This document shows positions 8,879-17,324 of a stretch of DNA of 64,000 bases, piece by piece. Under the pieces are notes generated by a model that saw nothing but the letters and a program-made list of their open reading frames with translations, had not been told where the DNA came from and made no database searches. Source of the stretch: Burkholderia paludis (GTDB lineage: Bacteria > Pseudomonadota > Gammaproteobacteria > Burkholderiales > Burkholderiaceae). Both the position numbers and the translations under genes were made by a program. Where the stretch lies: contig NZ_JPGL01000046.1 of assembly GCF_000732615.1 (NCBI RefSeq), positions 16,600 to 80,599 on the forward strand, written 5' to 3'. Every line of letters starts with the position of its first letter. The stretch's first letter is position 1.

Positions 8879-9673
8879 TCAGCCGAGCAGCAGCGCGTCG
8901 TCGTCGAGCTGCTCGTGACGCACCTTCTCGAACATCTGCAGCAGGTCAGGCACGTCGAGCCCCTTGCGCGCGTCGCCCGACACGTCGAGCACGACCTGCC
9001 CCTGGTGCAGCATCACCGTGCGGTCGCCATAGTCGAGCGCCTGCCGCATGCTGTGCGTGACCATCATCGTCGTCAGCCGGCTCTCGGCGACGATGCGCGC
9101 GGTCAGCTCCAGCACGAACGCGGCCGTCTTCGGGTCGAGCGCGGCCGTGTGTTCGTCGAGCAGCAGGATCCGCGACGGCCGCAGCGACGCCATCAGCAGG
9201 CTCACGGCCTGCCGCTGGCCGCCCGACAGCAGCCCGATCCGGTCGGTCAGCCGGTTCTCGAGACCGAGATTCAGGAGCCGCAGCTTGTCGCGGAACAGCT
9301 CGCGCGACGGGCGGTCGAGCGCGGCCCGGAAGCCGCGCCGCACGCCGCGCGCCATCGCGAGCGCCATGTTCTCCTCGATCGTCAGCGCCTCGCAGGTGCC
9401 GGCCATCGGATCCTGGAACACGCGCGCGACGAGGTGCGCGCGATCCCACGCGGCCTTGCGCGTCACGTCGGCACCGTCGATCGCGATGCGTCCCGCATCG
9501 ACCGGCTGGTCGCCGCTGATCGCATTGAGGAAGGTCGACTTGCCGGCGCCGTTCGAGCCGATCACCGCGACGAACTGGCCATCGGGAATCTCGAGCGACA
9601 GTCCGCGCAGCGCGCGCGTCTCGATCGGCGTGCCGGGGTTGAAGGTCAGTGTCAGGTCTTGTGCGGACAGCAT
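8879..9673 (-). CDS. ABC transporter ATP-binding protein (TrpXYZ-type importer)
   Basis: This 264-residue ATPase powers the importer formed with the next two upstream genes. Walker A is GSNGAGKST, the signature is LSGGQRQ, and Walker B with its Glu is ILLLDEHTAALDP. The companion permease and PF04392-type binding protein place it with the ABC systems called TrpXYZ in Gram-positives, for which aromatic amino acids are proposed substrates; the substrate here is unknown. It starts 1 nt after the permease stop. The 248 bp to imuA contain no gene. Confidence 0.85.
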   Translation of the reverse strand: MLSAQDLTLTFNPGTPIETRALRGLSLEIPDGQFVAVIGSNGAGKSTFLNAISGDQPVDAGRIAIDGADVTRKAAWDRAHLVARVFQDPMAGTCEALTIEENMALAMARGVRRGFRAALDRPSRELFRDKLRLLNLGLENRLTDRIGLLSGGQRQAVSLLMASLRPSRILLLDEHTAALDPKTAAFVLELTARIVAESRLTTMMVTHSMRQALDYGDRTVMLHQGQVVLDVSGDARKGLDVPDLLQMFEKVRHEQLDDDALLLG

Positions 9674-9674
9674 G

Positions 9675-10571
9675 TCAGGCTCCCCCGTTCTTGCGCGCGA
9701 ACAGCTTCTTGCGCGTCGCCGGCAGCACCAGCGCGATCGTGACGAGCGCGGCCGTCACGAGGTTCAGATCCTGCGCCTTCAGCCCGATGAATTCGCTGTT
9801 CAGCGCGAGCGCGATGAAGAAGCGGTAGACGATCGCGCCGAGCACGACCGCGAGCGTGGTCAGCACCAGCCGGCGCGCGGGCAGCAGCGTCTCGCCGATG
9901 ATCACCGCGGCCAGCCCGATCACGATCGTGCCGATCCCCATCGAGATGTCCGAGCCGCCCTGCGTCTGCGCGAACAGCGCGCCGGCAAGCGCGACGAGCG
10001 CGTTCGACAGCGCCATCCCGGCGAGCGTCGCGCGGCCCGTCGCGATGCCTTGCGCGCGCGCCATCCGCGGGTTCGCGCCGGTCGCGCGCATCGCGAGGCC
10101 GAGCTGCGACGAGAAGAACCAGTCGAGGCCGAGCTTCGCGACCACGACGACGATCGCGAGCAGCGCCGGACGCAGCACGTAGTCGGGCAGCCAGTCGGGC
10201 TGCAGCATGGTGAACAGCGTCGGCTCGGTGATGAGCGGCACGTTCGGCCGGCCCATGACCCGCAGGTTCACCGAATAGAGCGCGATCATCATCAGGATGC
10301 TGGCGAGCAGATCCATGATCTTCAGGCGCACGTTGAGCCAACCCGTGACGAAACCGGCCAGCGCGCCCGCGACGATCGCGAGCGCCGTCGCCGAGAACGG
10401 GTCGTAGCCGGCGGAGATCAGCGTCGCGGCGACGGCCCCGCCGAGCGGAAAGCTGCCGTCGACGGTGAGGTCGGGGAAGTTGAGGATGCGAAACGAGATC
10501 AGCACCCCGAGGGCGACGAGACTGAAGATCAGGCCGATCTCCAGCGCGCCCAGTAACGAGAACAGAGACAT
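9675..10571 (-). CDS. ABC transporter permease (BPD_transp_2-like)
   Basis: This 298-residue integral membrane protein has about eight hydrophobic segments, starting at MSLFSLLGALEIGLIFSLVALGVL, and the DLTVDGSFPLGGAV stretch typical of permeases paired with PF04392 binding proteins. It belongs to the family that includes branched-chain amino acid and ribose permeases. As the only permease gene of the set it presumably forms a homodimer. It lies between the ATPase (1-nt gap) and the binding protein (140-nt gap). Confidence 0.88.
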   Translation of the reverse strand: MSLFSLLGALEIGLIFSLVALGVLISFRILNFPDLTVDGSFPLGGAVAATLISAGYDPFSATALAIVAGALAGFVTGWLNVRLKIMDLLASILMMIALYSVNLRVMGRPNVPLITEPTLFTMLQPDWLPDYVLRPALLAIVVVVAKLGLDWFFSSQLGLAMRATGANPRMARAQGIATGRATLAGMALSNALVALAGALFAQTQGGSDISMGIGTIVIGLAAVIIGETLLPARRLVLTTLAVVLGAIVYRFFIALALNSEFIGLKAQDLNLVTAALVTIALVLPATRKKLFARKNGGA

Positions 10572-10711
10572 GATGGGGAAATCCTGTTGCTTCCCGGCCG
10601 GACGTGTACGGCCGGGCGAAGCGAACGGGCGGCCCCGGGTAGGCGCCGCCCGTCCGGCGGTGTCGTTCGGGCCCGGATCGGGCCGGCAAGGCGCGGCGCC
10701 CGGGCCGCGGC

Positions 10712-11677
10712 TTACTTGATGACCGTCCTGGCTTCCTTGACGAGATCCGACGACAGCGTCACGCCCTGCTTCGCGGCGGCGCCCGTATTGACGAACAATT
10801 CGAGGTTGCTGCTCGTCTCCGAGGCGATCGCGCCCGGCTTCTCGCCCTTCAGGATGCGCGCGACGACCTTGCCGGTCTGCCGGCCGAGGTCGCCGTAGTT
10901 GATGCCGAGCGCCGCGATGCCGCCGCGCTTCACGCTGTCGGTGTCGCCGGCGACGAGCGGGATCTTCGCTTCGTTCGCGACCTTCACGAGCGCTTCATAC
11001 GCGGACACGACGTTGTTGTCGGTGTTCGTGTAGATCACGTCGACCTTGCCGATCAGGCTCTTCGCGGCCGGGCCGATGTCGACGGTACGCGGCGCGGCCG
11101 CCTCCTTCAGCGTCATGCCCTGCTTCGCGAGGATCTCCTGGAGCGCCTTCACGACGACGACCGAGTTCGCCTCGCCCGGGTTGTAGACCATGCCGACCGT
11201 CTTCGCATTCGGCACGACGCGCTTGATCAGCGCGACCTGGCGATCGAGCGGCAGCTTGTCGGACACGCCCGTCACGTTGGTGCCCGACGGGCCCCAGCCC
11301 TTCACGAGCTGCGCGGCGACCGGATCGGTGACGCCCGAATAGACGACCGGCACGCTCCTGGTCGACGCGACCACCGCCTGCGCAGCCGGCGTCGCAATCG
11401 CGACGATCACGTCGGGCTGGTCGCCGATGAACTTGCGCGCGATCTGCGCGGCCGTCCCGGTGTTGCCCTGCGCGCTCTGATATTCCCACTTGAGCTTGTC
11501 GTCGCCGTAGCCCTGTGCCTTCAGCTCGGCGCGCACGCCGTCGCGGATCGCGTCGAGCGCCGGATGGTCGACGATCGACAGCACCTTGACGGTCTGTGCG
11601 TGCGCGGCGCCCGCCAGCGCGAGTGCGGCCGCGCCGGCCGTGATCGAGCGGATCGCGAAAGTCTTGAATCGCTTCAT
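10712..11677 (-). CDS. ABC transporter substrate-binding protein (PF04392 family)
   Basis: This 321-residue periplasmic protein starts MKRFKTFAIRSITAG and has a Sec signal peptide cleaved near AGAAHA-QT. The mature part shows the PF04392 fold: VVYSGVTDPVAAQLV, GMVYNPGEANS and the late ALGINYGDLGRQTG. These proteins bind small amino acids or nucleoside-like ligands for their ABC partner. ATG 11677 is chosen because it opens directly into the signal peptide; 19 upstream codons also stay open. It is the promoter-proximal gene of the transporter operon. Confidence 0.87.
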   Translation of the reverse strand: MKRFKTFAIRSITAGAAALALAGAAHAQTVKVLSIVDHPALDAIRDGVRAELKAQGYGDDKLKWEYQSAQGNTGTAAQIARKFIGDQPDVIVAIATPAAQAVVASTRSVPVVYSGVTDPVAAQLVKGWGPSGTNVTGVSDKLPLDRQVALIKRVVPNAKTVGMVYNPGEANSVVVVKALQEILAKQGMTLKEAAAPRTVDIGPAAKSLIGKVDVIYTNTDNNVVSAYEALVKVANEAKIPLVAGDTDSVKRGGIAALGINYGDLGRQTGKVVARILKGEKPGAIASETSSNLELFVNTGAAAKQGVTLSSDLVKEARTVIK

Positions 11678-12010
11678 GGATGAGTCTCCCCCGTATTGTG
11701 TCGGTTCTGGATGATGGATTCCCGCCGCCGTCATGCGGGCGCCGCCGCGCGTGCGACGCGCTGACGGCCGGCCCGTGCGCGCCCCGGGAAGGCGCGCAGC
11801 GGCGAACGCACGAGCATACCATTCCGCAGACCACCACCTGACTCCGTGCTTTCACGAAGGCGCCGGGGCGCGGCAGGCCCCGGCGCGCCTCCGGGCGCGT
11901 GCGAAGCCCGGCCCGCAACGGTTCCCGCCGGCGTCCGGGCAACGCGTCGGTCGCCCTCGCGGCTTTACGTTATGCTGTCTGCCGACCCAGTCCACTCCAT
12001 CGGAGCGCCC
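11678..12010. other. Divergent intergenic region, no gene seen
   Basis: This 333-bp gap lies between the binding-protein gene (minus) and the four-cysteine protein gene (plus). A TGGTATGCT extended -10-like element on the minus strand near 11815-11823 and a TTATGCT element on the plus strand near 11970 are weak promoter candidates. I see no riboswitch or convincing ORF. Confidence 0.4.
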
Positions 12011-12319
12011 ATGAAACGGGGAGTCCGTACCATCGCATGCGTGGCCGCCATGCTGGCGCCGCCGGGCGCGGCCTACGCGCTGACCGACGGCAATGCGCAA
12101 TACGACGAGTGCATGCTCGGCGCGCTGCGCGACAGCCGCAACGGCGCGGCAGCCCAGCTGATCCAGCGCTCGTGCGACGCGCTGTACCGCAACAACGCGA
12201 TGCTGCTGCCGCGCGAGCAGCGCTATCACGCGTGTGTCGTCCAGTCGCTGCCGGGCGTGCGCGACAACTACGCGATCCAGCAGATCATGGCGATCTGCTC
12301 GCGCCGCGGCGAAATGTGA
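12011..12319 (+). CDS. Small secreted four-cysteine protein with internal duplication
   Basis: This 102-residue product begins with a Sec signal peptide (MKRGVRTIACVAAMLA to about residue 23, before LTDGNA). The mature part has exactly four cysteines at residues 34, 55, 75 and 96, each 20-21 apart. Residues 31-55 and 72-96 are a duplication: both have Y-x2-C, then Leu at +8, Arg at +12, Ala at +16, Gln at +18, Ile at +20 and Cys at +24. A two-helix bundle with two disulfides in the periplasm fits this. It may belong to the four-cysteine VF_A0006-like family, which I could not verify. Function unknown. Confidence 0.75.
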   Translation: MKRGVRTIACVAAMLAPPGAAYALTDGNAQYDECMLGALRDSRNGAAAQLIQRSCDALYRNNAMLLPREQRYHACVVQSLPGVRDNYAIQQIMAICSRRGEM

Positions 12320-12374
12320 GCCGGCGCTGAACGTCACGCGCCGCGCGGACGCCGGACGGTCGCGCCAATGAAAA

Positions 12375-12397
12375 AGGGCCTGCGCGATGCAGGCCCT
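12375..12397 (-). terminator. Rho-independent terminator after metQ
   Basis: AGGGCCTGC (12375-12383) pairs with GCAGGCCCT (12389-12397) around a 5-nt loop. On the minus strand it is followed by a T-run (complement of 12371-12375), directly downstream of metQ. The plus strand may also use it for the four-cysteine gene. Confidence 0.8.
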
Positions 12398-12429
12398 CTT
12401 CATTCAGCGGTCCGACCGGTGTGCGGCGT

Positions 12430-13245
12430 TCAGAACGACGCGACCATCGAGCCCTTGAACTGCTTCTTGATGAACTCCTTCACTTCCGGCGACTGGTACG
12501 CCTTGACCAGCTTCTTCACCCACGGCTGATCCTTGTCCTTCGCGCGCACGGCGATCAGGTTCGCATACGGGCTCGTCAGCGATTCGAGCGCGATCGCGTC
12601 CTTGGTCGGCTGCAGGTTCGCGGCGAGCGCGTAGTTCGTGTTGATCACGGCCGCGTCGACGTCCGACAGCACGCGCGGCAGTTGCGCGGCGTCGAGTTCG
12701 GAGATCTTCAGCTTCTTCGGGTTCTCGGCGATGTCGAGCACCGTCGCGTTGTTGCCGCCCGTGCCCGCGCCGGCCTTCAGCTTGATCACGCCTTGCGTCT
12801 GCAGCAGCAGCAGCGCACGGTTCTCGTTCGACGGATCGTTCGGCACCGCGAGCTTCGCGCCTTGCGGCAGGTCCTTCAGCGACTTGAACTTCTTCGAGTA
12901 CACGCCGATCGGCGAGATGTAGGTCAGGCCCGCGCTGACGATCTTGTAGCCGCGCTGCTTCACCTGGCTGTCGAGGTAGGGCTGGTGCTGGAAGCTGTTC
13001 GCGTCGAGGTCGCCCGAATCGAGCGCCGCGTTCGGCTGCACGTAGTCGTTGAACTCGATGACCTTCACGTTCAGGCCTTCCTTCTCCTTCGCGACCTTCT
13101 GCACGACCTGCCACACTTCCGCATCCGGGCCGGCGACCGTACCGACCTTGATGACCTTGTCTTCTGCGTGTGCGCCTGCCGACAGCGTCAGCGTGGCACC
13201 GGCGGCCAGCACGGAAAATACCTTCAGGAGACTGCGACGCTTCAT
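12430..13245 (-). CDS. metQ: MetQ/NlpA-family methionine-binding protein
   Basis: This 271-residue binding protein of the NlpA/MetQ family has a Sec signal peptide (MKRRSLLKVFSVLAAGATL, cleaved near AHA-ED). Family motifs include VGTVAGPDAEVW near the mature N-terminus, FNDYVQPNAAL, NSFQHQPYLD, YSPIG-type SPIGVYS and VPNDPSNENRALLLL. Members deliver D/L-methionine to MetNI. No lipobox cysteine is visible, so it appears soluble rather than lipid-anchored. No metN or metI lies next to it, so it is an orphan in this window. ATG 13245 is used; 24 upstream codons are open but precede the signal peptide. Confidence 0.88.
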   Translation of the reverse strand: MKRRSLLKVFSVLAAGATLTLSAGAHAEDKVIKVGTVAGPDAEVWQVVQKVAKEKEGLNVKVIEFNDYVQPNAALDSGDLDANSFQHQPYLDSQVKQRGYKIVSAGLTYISPIGVYSKKFKSLKDLPQGAKLAVPNDPSNENRALLLLQTQGVIKLKAGAGTGGNNATVLDIAENPKKLKISELDAAQLPRVLSDVDAAVINTNYALAANLQPTKDAIALESLTSPYANLIAVRAKDKDQPWVKKLVKAYQSPEVKEFIKKQFKGSMVASF

Positions 13246-13447
13246 CTGTTTCTCGCTTTCTTGCTTACTGGAAATAGGGCGCGATACGGGTATGCCCCGA
13301 CTCGCAGGAAGGGGCAAATGGTGTCACAGGATCGGCGGGAAGTGAAATACATCCCGCTCATATGGGTATGCGCCGCAGCCATGCTGGCGGCGGATGCGCG
13401 ACTTGGCCGTTAGTTGCGTTTCCGGCTCGCGCATCCACGCGTCCGCG

Positions 13448-15085
13448 TCACGCCACCGTCGGCTGGCCAGCGCCCTTCGCATCGAATCCCGGTTCGCCGG
13501 CCTGTCGGCCAGCCTCGCGCGGCGACTGGCCGTCGGCGCCGCCGACCCGGAACGCGCCGACCGCATCGCGCAGCCGCGCCGCCTGTTCCTGAAGCGACGC
13601 GGCAGCCGCGGCGGCCTCCTCGACGAGCGCCGCGTTCTGCTGCGTCACCTGGTCCATCTGCGTGACCGCGCGCCCGACCTGCGTGATGCCGCTCGCCTGT
13701 TCCTCGGACGCGGCCGCGATCTCGCCCATGATGTCGGTCACGCGCGCGACGGCCTGCAGGATCTCGCCCATCGTCGTGCCGGCCTGGCCGACCAGCGTCG
13801 AGCCGTTGCGCACCCGCTCGACCGAGTCGACGATCAGCTCGCGGATCTCCTTCGAGGCCGTCGCGCTGCGCTGCGCGAGCGAACGCACTTCGCCCGCGAC
13901 CACCGCGAAGCCGCGGCCCTGCTCGCCTGCCCGCGCGGCCTCGACCGCCGCGTTCAGCGCGAGGATGTTGGTCTGGAACGCGATGCCCTCGATCACGCCG
14001 ATGATGTCGGCGATCTTGCGCGAGCTGTCGTCGATCTGGCCCATCGTGCCGATCACGCGGTTCACGACGTCGCTTCCCGTGCGCGCGATCTCCGATGCGT
14101 TGTTCGCGAGCCCGCTCGCCTGCCGCGCGTTGTCGGCGTTCTGCTTCACCGTCGCGGTGAGCTGCTCCATGCTCGCGGCCGTTTCTTCCAGCGAGGCGGC
14201 TTGCTCCTCGGTGCGCTGCGACAGGTCGTCGTTGCCGGCCGAGATCTGACGGCTCGCCGACGCGATCGATCCGGCCGACTGACGAATGCCGCCGATCGTC
14301 GCCTGCAACCGCGCCTGCATGTCGTGCATCGCGGCCATCATGCTCGTGCGGTCGCCCGCCCGCACGGGCACCCGCTGCGTCAGGTCGCCCTGTGCGATGC
14401 GCATCGCGAGCGCGGCCGCCTCGTCCGGCTCGCCGCCGAGGCTGTTGCGCACGTTGCGGATGATCACCAGCATCGCCGCGCTGATCACGAAGCCGATCAC
14501 GAACACGACGGCCAGGTGGCCGAGCAGCGTCCGGTAGTAGATGGTGTCGATGTCCTTCAGGAACACGCCGCTCGAGATGTTCCAGTCCCACGGCGCGAAA
14601 CGCGTGACGTAGCTGATCTTCGGCACGGCGGTCTCGCTGTGCGGCAGCCGCCCGCGATATTCGGCGAAACCGCTGCCGGTGGCCTTCGCCGCATTCAGGA
14701 TCGTGACGAACAGCGGCTTGCCATCCGGATCGAGATAATCGCCGACCTGCGTACCGACCAGCTTCGGCAGCGTCGGATGCATCAGCACGACCGGCTTCGA
14801 ATCCATCACGAACACGTAGCCCGAATCGCCGTAGCGCATCGCGGCCAGGCTCGCGAGCGCATCGCGCTGCGCGTCGGCCTCGGGCAGCGCGCCGCTCTGC
14901 GCGAGCGCGTGATACGCCTTCACGATGCCGGCCGCCGAATCGACGAGATTCGCGATGCCCGCCTTGCGTTCGTCCAGCATCGTCGCGCGCGTCTCGTACG
15001 CGCTCCATGCGCCGACGCCCAGGAGACCGATCCATACCAGCGCAAGCGCGAGCCACAGCTTGCGGTTCAAACTCATTCTGCTCAT
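13448..15085 (-). CDS. Methyl-accepting chemotaxis protein with single Cache sensor
   Basis: This 545-residue chemoreceptor has TM1 (residues 10-30, KLWLALALVWIGLLGVGAW), a periplasmic single-Cache domain (about 35-185, with GDSGYVFVMD and WDWNISSGVFL), TM2 (about 190-212), a HAMP domain and a long cytoplasmic signalling coiled coil. The hairpin tip is the conserved region around FQTNILALNAAVEAARAGEQGRGFAVVA. No C-terminal CheR-tethering pentapeptide is seen. Single-Cache receptors often sense small organic acids; the ligand is unknown here. The start MSRMSLN at 15085 has AAAGG upstream. A FliA-like promoter lies at 15159-15185. Confidence 0.92.
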   Translation of the reverse strand: MSRMSLNRKLWLALALVWIGLLGVGAWSAYETRATMLDERKAGIANLVDSAAGIVKAYHALAQSGALPEADAQRDALASLAAMRYGDSGYVFVMDSKPVVLMHPTLPKLVGTQVGDYLDPDGKPLFVTILNAAKATGSGFAEYRGRLPHSETAVPKISYVTRFAPWDWNISSGVFLKDIDTIYYRTLLGHLAVVFVIGFVISAAMLVIIRNVRNSLGGEPDEAAALAMRIAQGDLTQRVPVRAGDRTSMMAAMHDMQARLQATIGGIRQSAGSIASASRQISAGNDDLSQRTEEQAASLEETAASMEQLTATVKQNADNARQASGLANNASEIARTGSDVVNRVIGTMGQIDDSSRKIADIIGVIEGIAFQTNILALNAAVEAARAGEQGRGFAVVAGEVRSLAQRSATASKEIRELIVDSVERVRNGSTLVGQAGTTMGEILQAVARVTDIMGEIAAASEEQASGITQVGRAVTQMDQVTQQNAALVEEAAAAAASLQEQAARLRDAVGAFRVGGADGQSPREAGRQAGEPGFDAKGAGQPTVA

Positions 15086-15158
15086 CTGCGTGCCTTTGTC
15101 GATGTCGATGCGCACGCTGCGCGCAAACGGCCTGCCGCGCGCACACGGTGCCCTTTTA

Positions 15159-15185
15159 TTTACGGCACCGAGGCTTACAACTTGA
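15159..15185 (-). promoter_or_regulatory. FliA (sigma-28) promoter of the chemoreceptor
   Basis: Read on the minus strand, TCAAGTTG (15185-15178), 11 nt, then GCCGTAAA (15166-15159) matches the flagellar sigma-28 consensus TAAAGTTT-N11-GCCGATAA at most positions with the correct spacing. It lies 74 bp before the chemoreceptor start, as expected for a late flagellar-class gene. Confidence 0.7.
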
Positions 15186-15346
15186 ATACGCGTCGATGCG
15201 GCGAACCGCCGAACGGCGGCCCGGCGTTCGACACGCCGCGCCGCCTCGTCGCGCTCCGCCAGGCAGCCTGCGACAGCCCGCGCCCGCTGTGCTAAAAAGA
15301 CCGGCTGGCCGGCGCTCGAAGCGCCGGCCCCATTCCAGGGCCATCC

Positions 15347-15637
15347 ATGTACGTCATCGACATCCACTACACCGCATCGCTCGAGCGCATCGACGATGCG
15401 CTCGAACGCCACCGCGCGTATCTGCAGCCGCTGTTCGACAAGGGCATCTTCATTGCGGCGGGGCCGAAGGTGCCGCGCGAAGGCGGCATGATCCTCGCGG
15501 CCCGCATCGATCGCGACGAGCTGGACGCGATCCTGAAGACCGATCCGTTCGTCACCGAGGGGCTCGCCACGTATCGCGTGACGGAATTCCGGATCACGCG
15601 CGCCGCCTCCGGTTTCAACGTACCCGCGCTGCCGTAA
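15347..15637 (+). CDS. YciI-like protein
   Basis: This 96-residue protein has the YCII-related dimeric alpha-beta barrel fold: an early strand MYVIDIHYTASLERID, a His in LERHRAYLQPLFDKG, and the closing DPFVTEGLATYRVTEF segment. Family members are small cytoplasmic proteins of mostly unknown reaction; one is a dehalogenase-like enzyme and others are domains near oxygenases. It is monocistronic and divergent from the chemoreceptor. A TGCTAAAAAG element near 15290 may be its -10 region. Confidence 0.8.
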   Translation: MYVIDIHYTASLERIDDALERHRAYLQPLFDKGIFIAAGPKVPREGGMILAARIDRDELDAILKTDPFVTEGLATYRVTEFRITRAASGFNVPALP

Positions 15638-15777
15638 CGCAACGCCCGCGCGGCGCGCGCGCAGGCCGACCCGCCGCCCGGCGGGCGGCGCATGCGAACG
15701 ATGAACGGGGAGGAACGGCGTGACGAAGCGCAGCGGCCGTCACGCGATCGCCGGGCCGGGCGCCCGGCGGCAGGCGC

Positions 15778-16395
15778 TCAGCCGACCAGCAGCTTCAGGT
15801 CGTGGACCCACGGGGCGGGGCCCTGGCCGTCGCGCACGAACAGGCGCAGCTTGCCGTCGCGGTCGAACACGTAGCTCGCGGCGGTGTGATCCATCGTATA
15901 GCTGCCGGGGGTCTTGCCGGGCACCTTCGCGTAGTACACGCGAAAATCCTTCGTGATCTTCTTCAGCGCGGCTTCGTCGGCCGGCCGCAGCCCGACGAAC
16001 GACGGATCGAATGCCGGCACGTACTGGCCGAGCAGCGCCGGCGTGTCGCGCTCCGGGTCGACGGTGACGAACAGCACCTGCACGCGCTTCGCCGCATCGG
16101 GCCCGAGCTGCTTCAGCGCCTCGGACAGCTCGGCCATCGTCGTCGGACACACGTCCGGGCAGTGCGTATAGCCGAAGAACATCACGACGGCCTTGCCCTT
16201 GAAGTCGGCGAGCGTGCGCACCTTGCCGGTCGTATCGGGCAGCGAGAAATCGTTGCCGAATTGCGTGTTGCCGGTGATGTCGAGATTCTGGAATTTCGGT
16301 GCGTTGTCGCATCCGGCGAGCAGCAGCGCTGCCGTGAATGCGCACGCGAGCATCCAGCCTTGGCGCGCGCGGCGCCCGAACCGTGAATGGAGCAT
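15778..16395 (-). CDS. SCO1/SenC-family copper chaperone
   Basis: This 205-residue lipoprotein of the Sco family is a thioredoxin-fold protein that helps metallate the CuA centre of cytochrome oxidase subunit II. The N-terminal helix ends in the lipobox LLAGC, anchoring it at the outer face of the inner membrane. The copper ligands are CPDVC (CxxxC) in FGYTHCPDVCPTTM and a distal His in TMDHTAASYVFD. ATG 16395 is preferred over TTG 16404. It ends the run ctaA-cyoE-sco, 18 bp after cyoE, consistent with one oxidase-biogenesis operon. Confidence 0.92.
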   Translation of the reverse strand: MLHSRFGRRARQGWMLACAFTAALLLAGCDNAPKFQNLDITGNTQFGNDFSLPDTTGKVRTLADFKGKAVVMFFGYTHCPDVCPTTMAELSEALKQLGPDAAKRVQVLFVTVDPERDTPALLGQYVPAFDPSFVGLRPADEAALKKITKDFRVYYAKVPGKTPGSYTMDHTAASYVFDRDGKLRLFVRDGQGPAPWVHDLKLLVG

Positions 16396-16413
16396 TGCGT
16401 TCAAACCGTGCGG

Positions 16414-17316
16414 TTACACGCCGAGCAGCGGGCGTGCGTAGTGATCGACGAGCAGCGCGGCGAACAGCAGCGACAGGTAGACGATCGAGTAACGGAAGGC
16501 CTTGCGGGCGAGTTCGTCGGAATAGTCGCGATGGATCTTCCACGCATACGCGAGGAACACCGCGCCGAGCAGCACCGCGCTCGCCAGGTAGACGGCTCCG
16601 CTCATCCCGGAGATGAACGGCATCAGCGTGACCGCGAACAGGATCACCGTATACAGCAGGATGTGCAGCCGCGTGAATTTCTCGCCGTGCGTGACGGGCA
16701 GCATCGGCAGACCCGCGTTCTCGTAGTCCTTGCGGCGATACAGCGCGAGCACCCAGAAATGCGGCGGCGTCCAGACGAAGATGATCAGCACGAGGATCCA
16801 CGCGTCGCCCGGCACCGCGCCCGTGACCGCGGCCCACCCGAGCGCCGGCGGCATCGCGCCCGACGCGCCGCCGATCACGATGTTCTGCGGGGTCATCGGC
16901 TTGAGCAGCAGCGTGTAGATCACGGCATAGCCGACGAACGTCGCGATCGTCAGCCACATCGTCAGCGGATTCGTGAACGTATAGAGCGTCCATGCGCCCA
17001 GGCTGCCGAGCACGGCCGAGAACAGCAGGATCTGCGGCGTCGTGATCTCGCCGCGCGCGGACGGGCGCCACGCGGTGCGGCGCATCATCGCGTCGATCTT
17101 CTGTTCGACGAGGCAGTTGATCGCGAACGCGGCGCCGGCCAGCAGCCAGATGCCGACCGTGCCGCCGATCAGCACACGCCACGGCACCATGCCCGGCGTC
17201 GCGAGGAACATGCCGATCACCGCGCAGAACACCGCGAGCTGCGTGACACGCGGCTTCGTCAGCGCCATGTACTGGGAAAAGCGGCTACCGGGCGATTGGG
17301 AGAGGGTGCTTTGCAT
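16414..17316 (-). CDS. cyoE: Protoheme IX farnesyltransferase CtaB/CyoE
   Basis: This 300-residue UbiA-family prenyltransferase converts heme B to heme O, the step before heme A synthase. Multiple membrane helices are visible. The prenyl-diphosphate-binding region is NCLVEQKIDAMMRRTAWRP, the counterpart of the family's first Asp-rich motif. A second conserved loop is YRRKDYENAGLPMLPVTHG. ATG 17316 follows the ctaA stop by 8 nt, so the two are coupled; the frame stays open far upstream but that is a shadow of ctaA. Confidence 0.95.
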   Translation of the reverse strand: MQSTLSQSPGSRFSQYMALTKPRVTQLAVFCAVIGMFLATPGMVPWRVLIGGTVGIWLLAGAAFAINCLVEQKIDAMMRRTAWRPSARGEITTPQILLFSAVLGSLGAWTLYTFTNPLTMWLTIATFVGYAVIYTLLLKPMTPQNIVIGGASGAMPPALGWAAVTGAVPGDAWILVLIIFVWTPPHFWVLALYRRKDYENAGLPMLPVTHGEKFTRLHILLYTVILFAVTLMPFISGMSGAVYLASAVLLGAVFLAYAWKIHRDYSDELARKAFRYSIVYLSLLFAALLVDHYARPLLGV

Positions 17317-17324
17317 GGGGACGG

